Shown: positions 1 through 9,134, counted from the stretch's first letter. The stretch: DNA of 57,879 nucleotides from an uncultured Gammaproteobacteria bacterium (GCA_947258755.1 CAMYJO010000015.1:1-57879), one strand, 5' to 3'. Notes: generated by a model from the sequence alone, not told the origin. Program-made: numbers and translations.

Positions 1-281
1 GCAGCGGGCAGTTGGAAATTAAAACCATCTTCCCAGGGGCTTGACATCTGCAGGGTAAAGGCGACTTGCCCAGGATCCGAGGTATCGAAAATATCATTGG
101 CTTCCAGACTAACAGGCGTGAGGCTGGTGAACCCCTGCGTGGAAGTCAGCATACCGATATAGTCGACAAAACCCGCCGTACCGGCAGTAGCACGCAGGAA
201 CCATTGCCCGGTGTTACAGTTTTGCCACAGGAAGATGGCTCTATCCACGCTCGCATCATATGTCGGCGTTCCACAAAAGCT
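1..281 (-). repeat. Four-Cys CGxPxYD module, copy 1 (partial)
   Basis: Residues 522-612 of the first sulfatase. It reads CGTPTYD, then FLWQNC, QWFLRATAGT, DIFDTSDPG and SSPWEDGF, matching the module found five more times in the next two genes. The DNA is strikingly close to that of the third copy in the second sulfatase (about 6922-7305), suggesting recent duplication or gene conversion. The copy is cut by the window edge before its third cysteine. Confidence 0.8.
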
Positions 282-1838
282 TGGTGAAGTCGGCGGTTCA
301 GGTGTAAATACCGGAACTGTGCGTGCAGATAGATTTAAGGCAGCGTTGTATTGCCCAAACATTTGCGAGATCAAGTCACTATGTTGAGGATTGTTAATCA
401 GGTTCGTTGTTTGCGCGATGTCATTATCTAAATTATATAGTCCTGCTGCATTGCCACTCTCGTTGATTAACAGCGTCCATGGGCCCTGGCGGATGCCTCC
501 CCAAAACATTGTGATGGCGTTACCCTGAACCGCCTGAAAGATCATGTAATCACGTAACGGCTCACTTTCACTTTGTTGCCCTAATAATATTGGAAGGAGA
601 TTGGCGCTGTCGTATGCCTCATCGGGAGCCATGTTTTGATTGACGATGGCATACATCGTGGCCATGATGTCAACGCCGGAGATGGTTTGATTGCTGGTTG
701 AACCTGGTTGAATGTAGGAGCCCGCTGGTGTCCCGTCACCCCACTTGGCGATGAATGGAACTCTGTGCCCACCTTCATATATATGACCCTTATTACTTCG
801 AAAAGGTGAGTTATCACCCCATCCACCATTATCACTTGTAAAGATGAACAAGGTATCATTAGCCAGGTTTAATGCCTCTAATGTCGACACAATCTTGCCG
901 ACTTGCAGGTCAAGTTCGTAGATCATATCTCCCTTGGCATCGCCCGTTACACCTGCGACCGGTTGGCCATCAAAGGTATCCGGTGGTGTCAGTGGCCCAT
1001 GGATTGCCTGGGATTCATACAACATAAAGAACGGTGTGTTTGTGCCATTCTGCTGATTTTGGGCATGATGTTGATTTATGAAGTCAGCAGCCTTGTTTGC
1101 TATTTTAGGCCCAACCTCACTACTATCCCAGTTTGGGTCTCCATACCCTGCAAATGGGATCTCGCCGTTTAAATATGGCCCCTTGGGTAAGAAGATCATG
1201 TTTGACTGACTGGGGTTAATGGGAACATACCGGTCATTTTCAAAGTAGGCATAAGGGGTTCTTTGAATGCCATCAGGTAATACATACGAATAATTAAATC
1301 CGTTGTCACGTGGACCATTAAAAAACCCCCTGTAATAATCCACCATCCAGAAGTCGCTGCCACGGTAAAAATAATTTCCATTAATGACGTAGTAGTCACC
1401 TCCGATACCCCATTTGCCAAAGAATGCGGTGTTATAACCGGCTGATTGCATGAGTTGTGCGATAGTCCGTTGGCCTGGGCGTATCATAGATGCTTCATTG
1501 TAGTTCCAGACTCCCCAGCGAACTTTTCCACGATAAGGATAATTACCGGTTAAAATTGAATAGCGGGTGGGCGAGCATGCTGCCCCTGGAGAGTGGGCAT
1601 CAGTAAACATCATGCCTTCATTGGCCAGTTGATCAATGTTAGGAGTCGGAACATTCGAATTAGCAGGTTGATATGGGCCGACTTCGGTATAGCCAATATC
1701 ATCCGCCAGGATTACTACAACATTGGGCTGATCTACAGCTTTAGCTTGGAGTGAGAGAGCAGATGTGAATGTGAATACGAAAATATACAAGACAAGTGAT
1801 CCTGATAGCGTCGCTACATCTAATCTTAAGGTGTTCAT
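1..1838 (-). CDS. Secreted sulfatase with C-terminal four-Cys module (3' end outside window)
   Basis: Formylglycine-dependent sulfatase that would remove sulfate esters from a glycan outside the cytoplasm. The frame is open from an ATG at 1838, preceded by AAAGGA six bases upstream, to base 1, so the C-terminus is missing. A signal peptide spans about residues 1-34. The metal ligand pair D46-D47 (ILADDIGY) and the motif C88-S-P-T-R are visible; C88 would be converted to formylglycine. A further TSDNGGWGD metal-binding segment follows. From about residue 522 a partial copy of the CGxPxYD module begins, the same module found in the next two genes. The substrate is not deducible, but nearby sulfotransferases suggest a sulfated exopolysaccharide. 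No sulfatase-maturing enzyme is seen in the window. The family call is firm. Confidence 0.9.
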   Translation of the reverse strand, partial: MNTLRLDVATLSGSLVLYIFVFTFTSALSLQAKAVDQPNVVVILADDIGYTEVGPYQPANSNVPTPNIDQLANEGMMFTDAHSPGAACSPTRYSILTGNYPYRGKVRWGVWNYNEASMIRPGQRTIAQLMQSAGYNTAFFGKWGIGGDYYVINGNYFYRGSDFWMVDYYRGFFNGPRDNGFNYSYVLPDGIQRTPYAYFENDRYVPINPSQSNMIFLPKGPYLNGEIPFAGYGDPNWDSSEVGPKIANKAADFINQHHAQNQQNGTNTPFFMLYESQAIHGPLTPPDTFDGQPVAGVTGDAKGDMIYELDLQVGKIVSTLEALNLANDTLFIFTSDNGGWGDNSPFRSNKGHIYEGGHRVPFIAKWGDGTPAGSYIQPGSTSNQTISGVDIMATMYAIVNQNMAPDEAYDSANLLPILLGQQSESEPLRDYMIFQAVQGNAITMFWGGIRQGPWTLLINESGNAAGLYNLDNDIAQTTNLINNPQHSDLISQMFGQYNAALNLSARTVPVFTPEPPTSPSFCGTPTYDASVDRAIFLWQNCNTGQWFLRATAGTAGFVDYIGMLTSTQGFTSLTPVSLEANDIFDTSDPGQVAFTLQMSSPWEDGFNFQLPA

Positions 1839-1966
1839 GTTGTAATCCTTTGATTAGTAATTAATAACTTTATAATATTAAATAAGGGCGATGATTGAAT
1901 CCGAAATAATAAAAAATTTACGGCCAATTTCTTTCCTTATTCCCGAATACAATTGCTCGCGTACAA

Positions 1967-1979
1967 TGACTTCAAGTCA
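1967..1979. promoter_or_regulatory. 13-bp perfect palindrome upstream of the first sulfatase
   Basis: TGACTTCAAGTCA, six-base arms around one central base, lies about 130 bases upstream of the sulfatase start in the gap after the FG-GAP gene. A longer palindrome with a similar CTT-N-AAG core lies at 9242-9258 before the second sulfatase. It could be an operator, but a short palindrome in AT-rich DNA can arise by chance. Confidence 0.25.
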
Positions 1980-2005
1980 ACTCTGTAGAATCCATCCAGA
2001 ACAAT

Positions 2006-5000
2006 TTATTGAATAACGCATGGGCTCAATGATTCCAGATCAAATGGTAGATTTACAGGACTACGCAATGGCCCCACCAGCGCCGTCGTTCCTGCAGGTA
2101 TGCTTAAATCCAAGCATGCTTTCGCACCAGTTGGAAAGCTAAAGTCAAAACCATCCTCCCAAGGGCTCCACATTCGTAGGTCAAAGTTAATGCGTGTTGG
2201 AATTGAAATGTCGAGTACATCACCGGACTCCACACTGAATGGCGTGACACTGTTAAATGCTTGATCTGATTCCAGGCTGCCTATGTACTGGGCATTACCG
2301 CTTGCCCCGGCAGTTACTCTTAAGGACCATTGTCCTGTGGTGCAGTCCTTCCACAGGAAAATTTCCCCATCGATTATGCCATCGTAACTTGGTGGACCGC
2401 AGACAGATAGATCATTGTCGTTGATAGTGGCGGTGCCATTGGCCTTGCTTATGCTAGAATTGATGGCATTGTTTAAATTTACTGTAAAGGTTTCTGTGCC
2501 TTCAGGTAAATTGTCATCTTCAATATTGATAATAACCGTTTTACTGGTTTCACCAGGGTTAAAAGTCAGCACAGTAGGTGGTAGTGGGGTATAGTCCGTT
2601 GGTGCAGTAGCTGTCCCATCCGTGGTGACGACATCTACTGTGACCGTCTGATTGCTCGGTGTTGATAAGGTAACGGTAAAGCTTACGGTGTTAGCACCCT
2701 CGGTGACCAATGCATCATTAATGGATAACGTAGATACAGGAGCTGTACAGGGCCCCAGGGTATCCAGGTTAAATGGTGGACTCACGGGGTTACGTGTTGG
2801 TCCCACTAGTATCATGGCACCTGCAGGTGTGTCTACATCAAGGCAGGTATTCGAGCCAGTCGGGATGCTAAAGTCAAAACCATCATCCCAAGGGCTCCAC
2901 ATTGACATCTCATAGTTAATACGGGTTGGATTCGATGTATCGAGCACATCATTCACTTCTAGACTGAAAGGTGTCACATTGGTAAATACCTGGTCTGACG
3001 TAAGACTGCCGATATATTGGGCGTTGCTATTTGACCCCGAGGTTGCTCTTAAGGACCATTGCCCGGTTTCACAATTTTGCCATAAGAAAATTGCAGTATC
3101 GACTGCACCATCGTAGATTGGTTTGCCGCATGATGACGGTGGGGTCACATCAAGACTGACCTCAGTGAGTCCTCCGGCTTCTGTTGCTTGATAAAGTCTG
3201 TTAACTGGTACATCAACAAAATTGTCTACAATACCACTTGGCCATTCAATACGTAAATCTACAAGCGTGTTGGAGGCAAGCCCGTAGTGAATCCTCTGAT
3301 GGTTTTGTGAATATCGGTGATAGCCACCATTTTGCTCACGGAGTTGAGTGATTCCACCTGATGTGGCATAAACTTTGGCACCAATTCCAGATTTATTACT
3401 CGATGTTCCGTTAAGGTCAATCTCTATCCAGTTGTTTTGATTTCCTAAGTTTCGAAAAATCTGATCTGGCCCCCCTAATGTGTAAGGAGGCCCGGGGATA
3501 TAATTCTGTCCATTGGTCACAAATAGATCAAGGAAGCCATCTACATTATAGTCAGCAACCACAACAGACTCACTCGAATTTACTCCTGTACCTTCTACTC
3601 CCTTGGCGCCACTTAGATTGGGTGCCACTAACTGAAATGTTCCATTTCCTAGGTTTTCATACAGCCGATTAGCTACATTTTCTACACCACGTCGACATGC
3701 CAGATATAAATCAATATCCATGTCATTATCGAAATCGCCGGCAGCAGCGCTGGTGCATTCGATAGGTGTTGCTAAACCATATGATTCGGTTTTATTTTGG
3801 AAACCATCTGTGTAATTCATTAACAAGGCCGGCTGCATCGGCAAATCTGAACCCCATTGCTGAGTCATATTTACATCAGATACGGGTGTGGTACTTCCGA
3901 TTAGAAAATATGCAGTGTTCAGCTTGCCGCCTGCTGAAACCAGAATTTGCCAATAGCCTGTAGTTGTTTCATATCCTATATAAATGCCTTTTTCTAATCC
4001 GGGTAGATGATCTTGAATACCCCAAACAGATGGATCAGATGGATCCAGAGAAAAATGAATTGGTTCATCTCCAGAAAAACCTGAAGGATGCCAGCCAGTT
4101 GACCCAATAAATATGTTATTTCGATTGCGTTGTTGCCAGTGAATGGTAAAAGAGAGAATGCCATTTGTAAGGAAATGAAATCCCTTTTCAGATTGGCCAT
4201 TCACTAGTAGTTGAGCTTCAAGGGTGGTATCGCCTGATTTTGCTGCGCTACTAATCCTCTCGGCGCCTCTTACATGAAAGAAATCTGATCTCAGATTTCC
4301 ATCGAAATCAGCAGTAATCGAGTCGTTGGCGGGATTGGCATTTGGTAGGATTCCTGTTATATCAGTAAAAGGAAAGGTAGTAATATCATAGGCAACTCGA
4401 TTAGGCGATTTAAATGTGGCGCAAATGAATTCCATAACGCCATCATTGTTTAGATCAGTTAGTTGTCCAAAATAACTGTACTGGCATTGAACGCCGGTGT
4501 TCTGGTTTTCTACAAAACCCGACGTGGTTTGTTCTAATACTTTGGGAATTCCTTCGCCTGCTTGTAAATAGATGAGATCAAGCAAGCTGTCGTTATTGAA
4601 ATCTAGCCAGACAACTGACCTGCCGGCCCGATAAACATTATCGAAATTATAATCATTGGATCGATCGACTAAAAGCCCATTTTCATTTACCAGGAATTGA
4701 TCACCGTCTGAAGTGCCTGTAGTTACCAGTAAATCCTGATCTCCATCATTATCAAAATCGGCCCAAGCCGCGCCATGTTGGTCGCCGCCATTGCTGAATG
4801 TCCATTGTGGGACTGTATTTCTCTCGTCTGTAAATGTGCCGTCGCCATTGTTAACATAAAGGCCGGGTTTTTCCCGGTGATTGCTAACAAATAAGTCTGG
4901 GTAGGCATCGTTGTTTAAGTTCCCCCATGAAGCGCCCCAGGATTCTCCGACGTGTGAAATGCCAGAATTGGGCGTATCTTCTACGAACTGAATCTGCGCA

Positions 5001-5056
5001 AGCGCCTGTTGCTGTAGAAAAAAAGTCAATATTGTTATTTTGATCAAATGTTGCAC
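2006..5056 (-). CDS. Secreted FG-GAP/VCBS and UnbV-domain protein with Calx-beta and two four-Cys modules
   Basis: Large exported protein (1016 aa), probably a glycan- or surface-binding protein, not an enzyme. The start is GTG at 5056 with GGGAG seven bases upstream. The signal peptide ends near ALA-QIQF (residue 20). Residues 25-260 and 430-535 hold FG-GAP/VCBS-type repeats with calcium-loop motifs (DNDGDQD, NNDGVME, DNDMDID, NVDGFLD). An unassigned insert of about 130 residues (270-400) splits the propeller. An ASPIC/UnbV (CRTAC1-like) domain covers about 540-612 (IEWPSG at its end). Then follow a four-Cys module (643-770), a Calx-beta domain (774-882) and a second module (886-1013). It sits between two sulfatases sharing the module, all on the same strand, so a joint role is likely. 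Exact function unknown. Confidence 0.88.
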   Translation of the reverse strand: MQHLIKITILTFFLQQQALAQIQFVEDTPNSGISHVGESWGASWGNLNNDAYPDLFVSNHREKPGLYVNNGDGTFTDERNTVPQWTFSNGGDQHGAAWADFDNDGDQDLLVTTGTSDGDQFLVNENGLLVDRSNDYNFDNVYRAGRSVVWLDFNNDSLLDLIYLQAGEGIPKVLEQTTSGFVENQNTGVQCQYSYFGQLTDLNNDGVMEFICATFKSPNRVAYDITTFPFTDITGILPNANPANDSITADFDGNLRSDFFHVRGAERISSAAKSGDTTLEAQLLVNGQSEKGFHFLTNGILSFTIHWQQRNRNNIFIGSTGWHPSGFSGDEPIHFSLDPSDPSVWGIQDHLPGLEKGIYIGYETTTGYWQILVSAGGKLNTAYFLIGSTTPVSDVNMTQQWGSDLPMQPALLMNYTDGFQNKTESYGLATPIECTSAAAGDFDNDMDIDLYLACRRGVENVANRLYENLGNGTFQLVAPNLSGAKGVEGTGVNSSESVVVADYNVDGFLDLFVTNGQNYIPGPPYTLGGPDQIFRNLGNQNNWIEIDLNGTSSNKSGIGAKVYATSGGITQLREQNGGYHRYSQNHQRIHYGLASNTLVDLRIEWPSGIVDNFVDVPVNRLYQATEAGGLTEVSLDVTPPSSCGKPIYDGAVDTAIFLWQNCETGQWSLRATSGSNSNAQYIGSLTSDQVFTNVTPFSLEVNDVLDTSNPTRINYEMSMWSPWDDGFDFSIPTGSNTCLDVDTPAGAMILVGPTRNPVSPPFNLDTLGPCTAPVSTLSINDALVTEGANTVSFTVTLSTPSNQTVTVDVVTTDGTATAPTDYTPLPPTVLTFNPGETSKTVIINIEDDNLPEGTETFTVNLNNAINSSISKANGTATINDNDLSVCGPPSYDGIIDGEIFLWKDCTTGQWSLRVTAGASGNAQYIGSLESDQAFNSVTPFSVESGDVLDISIPTRINFDLRMWSPWEDGFDFSFPTGAKACLDLSIPAGTTALVGPLRSPVNLPFDLESLSPCVIQ
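2018..2401 (-). repeat. Four-Cys CGxPxYD module, copy 3 (FG-GAP protein, C-terminal)
   Basis: Residues 886-1013: CGPPSYD, FLWKDC, QWSLRVTAG, VTPFSVE, WSPWEDGFDF, ACLDLS and a terminal SPC. All four cysteines are present. It forms the extreme C-terminus of the protein. Confidence 0.8.
2747..3130 (-). repeat. Four-Cys CGxPxYD module, copy 2 (FG-GAP protein, internal)
   Basis: Residues 643-770: CGKPIYD, FLWQNC, QWSLRATSG, VTPFSLE, WSPWDDGFDF, TCLDVD and LGPC. All four cysteines are present. It is separated from the next copy by one Calx-beta domain (about residues 774-882). Confidence 0.8.
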
Positions 5057-5319
5057 GTACGTCTCCCTTTTTTAAGTGCTACATAAATATTGAGAGTGAT
5101 TTCTTAAAAGCAAAATTCAACCCCTCTTGAATCCTCCTCACCCCAAAGTTGCACGCAGTCATTTTATTTCAGATATATCTATACCTCCCCCATATTTTGC
5201 ATTCCAATAGTAGATACTCTACATATTGTTGATACACACGCGGCAAGTTCCTAGAACAATCTAATAAATCACGCTTCTTATTTTATACTGTGATTCACCA
5301 AGCCTGATAAAGTAAGCAG

Positions 5320-8300
5320 CTAAGGATTTATTACGAAAGTGAAAACCTCCTTTCTGGAGCCTGGGGCTACTACTTGTTGCGGTTCACCAGTGTGTTTGGC
5401 AATCGAGCTATCATGGATCTTGATCTTGACCAGCTGCGTTTCTGCCTGTGTAGGTGTTCCGCTTATTACTCCTGTAGTCGGATTCAGGGATAAGCCCTGT
5501 GGCAAGGTACCCTCGAATATCGACCAAGTATAAGGTTCTTGCCCGCCCCAAGCGGTGATTTCCAGGCTATATGGGTTGCCGACTTTACCCGCAGGCGCAT
5601 TGTAAGTAGTTGCTGCCAGACCTCTTCTACTTTCCAGCTCTGTGGCGAGAGTTCCAAGCGTGCTAGCAAAGGCAGGATCATTGTGCTTGCTTTCTAGCTC
5701 GAAAGGATCATTAACAAGGTCGTAAAGTTCTTTTTCATGATAGGCGTTTTCAATGTATTTGAAATTTTCGGTACGTATAGCAGACCAAGTACCGAATGCT
5801 CCTTCATGGGACCCCCAGTGCTGGAAGACGAGATCAGAACGCCATGCTGAATTTGTATCCTGTAGTAATGGAGTCAGACTTAAGCCATCAACATCTTTAC
5901 TGATACCAGCCAGATCATATAGTGTCGCGCCAATGTCGATATTGGGCGCAGTCATGGCAGTTTCAGTCCGTGGGGTGATGCCGGGCATGACCACGATGAA
6001 TGGTACTCGAGTAGATTCCTCATAGGCCATGCCTTTGGTGTTAACGCCATGTTCGCCCCACAGGTAGCCATTGTCAGAGGTGAATATAAACACCGTCTTA
6101 TCCATTAAGCCCTTGCTTTCGACCTTATCAACGATGGCGCCGATGGCGCGATCCACTGATTGCAATGAACGTAGCATTTCACGGTGGAATTCATCATCTT
6201 CTGGTTTGGTCTTGATGCTAAGGGATCGATTCGGATTCGCTAACCAATCTGGCTTGTCGCTTAGATCGGTCTCGTTGTAACCACGGCCACGATAGACGTA
6301 ATCCGAGAACAGGCCTTCATCGCCGATATCTGGTGTCGCTTTTGCGTGTGGCGCAAATACCGAGAAGAAGACAAAGAACGGAGAATTACCTGTTCCATCC
6401 AGGAAGTTCAGTACTTGGTCACGGTGGTAGTTAGTCACATATTGATTAACAGTAACCTTTTGTCCGGTGGTTGCCTGGTCAGTGGAGCTACCGATAGTCA
6501 CATCGAAATTAAACCAGTCGGCAGAGAAGGGACCAATGTTGTTGTTGATGAATTTGGTCCAGCCAGGTGGCACGTAAGGTGGACGATAATCATTCAGATA
6601 TTTACCTCCAGCCAGCATGGTCTTGTAGCCCGCTGCCTGCAAATTAGTTGCTAAAGTGTCATTATCGTGCGGTCTGAATTTCAGTTCACCGCCATTGTCC
6701 CCGCCACCTTGCAGAACGCCATTGTTGTGTGGATAAAAGCCGGAAAGGAAGCTGGCTCTGGCAGGACAGCAAAGTGGCGTGGTGATGAAAGCATTGGTGA
6801 AATTGACGCCTCGGTTGCCTAGTTTCTGTTGCAGGATAGGCATCGCCCATAGAGAGTCCCAACGCTGGTCGTCGGTCAGAATTACGACAAAGTTGGGGGA
6901 ATCAGACGGTGGTGGCAGTGCACAAGGCTGCAGCGTTGTGAGATTGATGGGTGATGTAACCTGGGATTTATTACTGCCCAACAGGATCGAGGCATTGTTG
7001 GGTGAGTCAATGGTCAGACACACATCTGCACCTGCTGGAACCTGGAAACCAAAACCATCTTGCCAGGGGCTTGACATCTGCAGGGAAAAGTTTACTTGCC
7101 CAGGATCCGATGTATCCAAAATATCATTGGCTTCCAGGCTAAAAGGAGTGACGCTGGTGAATCCCTGATCGGATGTAATCATGCCGTTATACTGGACAAA
7201 ACTCGTCGTACCGGCAGTTGCACGCAAATTCCATTGTCCTGTGGAGCAGTTTTGCCAAAGAAAAATCGCCTCTTCTGATGCTGCATCATAAGAAGGAATC
7301 CCACAGGCAGACAAATCGTTATCGATGATAGTGCCGGTAGCGCTGACAGTAGACAAGTTGGCGTTGACAGCATTAGCAAGATTTAGTGTAAAGCTTTCCT
7401 GTCCTTCACCAGCTGCATCGTCAATGATTGTGACACTAACTGGTATGCTCGTTACACCGGGATTAAAGGTGACTGTTGAAGGGCTGAGGGCAGTATAGTC
7501 ACCCGGTGCAGTGGCCGTGCCATCCGTAGTAGAGATTTCAACAGTGACTACGTCAGTGCTGGCGGGATTCAGCGTAACCTGGAAGTTCGCCATGCCATCA
7601 CCTTCGCCTACCGTTACATCAGTTACAGAAAGTGTGGGTGATGCTTGTCCGCACGAACCGAAATCCTGCAAGTTGAATGGTGATGCTATCTGGTGGCGAT
7701 TTGCACCCAGGAATACGCTGATTTCTGCCGGTGGACCGGATCCACCGGGTACATCCATACTCAGGCATGCATTAGATCCTGCTGGCAGTTCAAAATCAAA
7801 GCCATCTGACCAGGGAGAGCTCATTTGTAGATTAAATGTGATTTGATTGGGGTCGCTCGTATCAAAAATATCGTTGGTTTCAAGACTATAGGGTATTACG
7901 TTGGTGAAGCCTAAATCGGAGCTTAAATTGCCATTATGTGTCAGGAAACCATAACTGCCAGCTGTCGCTCTCAAATACCATTGGTTTGTGCCGCAGTCAT
8001 TCCAGATAAATACTGCGCCATCGATTGCGGGGTCATAGCTGGGTGCGCCGCAAGCAGAGAGATCATTATCTGTGATTATTCCTGTACCTGAGCCCTTGTT
8101 GATCGTCGCATTGATAGGATTGCTCAGGTTGACAGTATAATTTTCGTTCGTCTCACCAATGGAATCGTCAATGATAGGAATGGTCACTGTTTGAGTGGTG
8201 TCACCAGGGTTAAATGTCAATATCGTGGAAGCCAGTGCGGTATAATCTTCGGGTGATGTGGCCGTGCCATCAAGCGTTACGACATTGACATTGACTACTT

Positions 8301-8940
8301 CAGTACTGGCCGGAGAAAGTGTGACATTGAAGCTTGCTGTGCCAGCTCCTTCGAGGACAGTGACATCGTTAACGGATAGCGACGGAACAGCGGGAACTCC
8401 ACATGCCCCCAACGTAGTTAACTCAAATGGTGTCGTGAGAACCATATTGTCAGCACCAACAGTAATACTAACACCTGCAGGTGTATCAACTGTGAAACAT
8501 GCTGTAGCACCTGCGGGAAGTGTAAAATCAATACCATCTTCACCTTTACCCCATATTTGTAGGTCGAAGCTAATGACATTTGAATTACTTAAATCCAGAA
8601 CATCATGTGGTTCAATGGAAAATGGTGTAACGTTGCTGTAGGCCTGATCGGCGCTTAGATTGCCGACGTAATTGCTATAATTACCAATACCACCCGCTGT
8701 AGCACGTAGACTCCAGGACTCATCAGTGTTTTTCCATAGATACAGACCGGCATCGGTACTCGTATCGTACGTCGGTTTACCGTAGGGTGTTTGTGCATTC
8801 GCATCGTTGATAAAGCTTATCGGCGTCAATGCAGAAAGCACTAGATATAAGCAGCACATCAGAAAGTATCTAGACATTGTATGAGTGCGTGCCACTTTTT
8901 TCAGCTCATTTGAGGTGAGTGAGTGATTGGTAGGAGCCAT
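5320..8940 (-). CDS. Secreted multidomain sulfatase: three four-Cys modules, two Calx-beta, sulfatase, Ig-like domain
   Basis: Exported sulfatase of 1206 aa with an unusual layout. The ATG at 8940 has AAGGGA well placed upstream, so the signal peptide carries a long n-region and ends near NANA-QTP (residue 49). Module copies occupy 53-179, 297-430 and 546-673, alternating with Calx-beta domains (184-293 and 434-543). The sulfatase domain follows (about 682-1110): metal ligands D690-D691, formylglycine site C724-C-P-A-R, and SDNG at 955-958. A He_PIG-type Ig-like domain (about 1112-1178, GVISGTP) ends the protein. CCPxR sulfatases include glucosamine-6-sulfatases, so a sulfated polysaccharide is a plausible substrate, but specificity is inference. 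It is divergent from the sulfotransferase gene at 9454. Confidence 0.9.
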   Translation of the reverse strand: MAPTNHSLTSNELKKVARTHTMSRYFLMCCLYLVLSALTPISFINDANAQTPYGKPTYDTSTDAGLYLWKNTDESWSLRATAGGIGNYSNYVGNLSADQAYSNVTPFSIEPHDVLDLSNSNVISFDLQIWGKGEDGIDFTLPAGATACFTVDTPAGVSITVGADNMVLTTPFELTTLGACGVPAVPSLSVNDVTVLEGAGTASFNVTLSPASTEVVNVNVVTLDGTATSPEDYTALASTILTFNPGDTTQTVTIPIIDDSIGETNENYTVNLSNPINATINKGSGTGIITDNDLSACGAPSYDPAIDGAVFIWNDCGTNQWYLRATAGSYGFLTHNGNLSSDLGFTNVIPYSLETNDIFDTSDPNQITFNLQMSSPWSDGFDFELPAGSNACLSMDVPGGSGPPAEISVFLGANRHQIASPFNLQDFGSCGQASPTLSVTDVTVGEGDGMANFQVTLNPASTDVVTVEISTTDGTATAPGDYTALSPSTVTFNPGVTSIPVSVTIIDDAAGEGQESFTLNLANAVNANLSTVSATGTIIDNDLSACGIPSYDAASEEAIFLWQNCSTGQWNLRATAGTTSFVQYNGMITSDQGFTSVTPFSLEANDILDTSDPGQVNFSLQMSSPWQDGFGFQVPAGADVCLTIDSPNNASILLGSNKSQVTSPINLTTLQPCALPPPSDSPNFVVILTDDQRWDSLWAMPILQQKLGNRGVNFTNAFITTPLCCPARASFLSGFYPHNNGVLQGGGDNGGELKFRPHDNDTLATNLQAAGYKTMLAGGKYLNDYRPPYVPPGWTKFINNNIGPFSADWFNFDVTIGSSTDQATTGQKVTVNQYVTNYHRDQVLNFLDGTGNSPFFVFFSVFAPHAKATPDIGDEGLFSDYVYRGRGYNETDLSDKPDWLANPNRSLSIKTKPEDDEFHREMLRSLQSVDRAIGAIVDKVESKGLMDKTVFIFTSDNGYLWGEHGVNTKGMAYEESTRVPFIVVMPGITPRTETAMTAPNIDIGATLYDLAGISKDVDGLSLTPLLQDTNSAWRSDLVFQHWGSHEGAFGTWSAIRTENFKYIENAYHEKELYDLVNDPFELESKHNDPAFASTLGTLATELESRRGLAATTYNAPAGKVGNPYSLEITAWGGQEPYTWSIFEGTLPQGLSLNPTTGVISGTPTQAETQLVKIKIHDSSIAKHTGEPQQVVAPGSRKEVFTFVINP
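6922..7305 (-). repeat. Four-Cys CGxPxYD module, copy 6 (second sulfatase, third copy)
   Basis: Residues 546-673: CGIPSYD, FLWQNC, QWNLRATAGT, VTPFSLE, SSPWQDGF, VCLTID and LQPC, directly before the sulfatase domain. Its DNA closely resembles 1-281, including a shared 19-base stretch GGGCTTGACATCTGCAGGG (plus strand). Confidence 0.8.
7651..8052 (-). repeat. Four-Cys CGxPxYD module, copy 5 (second sulfatase, second copy)
   Basis: Residues 297-430: CGAPSYD, FIWNDC, QWYLRATAGS, SLETND, SSPWSDGFDF, ACLSMD and FGSC. It carries a small proline/glycine insertion (GGSGPPAE) between the third and fourth cysteines. Confidence 0.8.
8404..8784 (-). repeat. Four-Cys CGxPxYD module, copy 4 (second sulfatase, first copy; lacks Cys 1 and 2)
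   Basis: Residues 53-179: YGKPTYD, LYLWKNTDESW, LRATAGG, VTPFSIE, EDGIDF, ACFTVD and LGAC. The first two cysteines are replaced (Y and T) while the last two remain. This suggests pairing 1-2 and 3-4. Confidence 0.78.
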
Positions 8941-9134
8941 TTTAAATTCCCTTCATTCTCTTCAGTTTCTAGTGAATTATACATCAATTATGGTATTGAG
9001 AAGATCTGTGGTGTTTCATTGATACGCATGGTGATGCTGCCATAAATAACTAAATAACAGGCATGATTTATGCCATGTTTTTTAAGCAATTGATTTAATA
9101 TTATTTATCACCCGATTATGGTAGAAAAAAAGTA

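Noticed and set aside
6346-8641. Several plus-strand frames of 60-130 codons opposite the second sulfatase
   Set aside because: They are antisense shadows of a clearly coding minus-strand gene, with no ribosome sites or domains.
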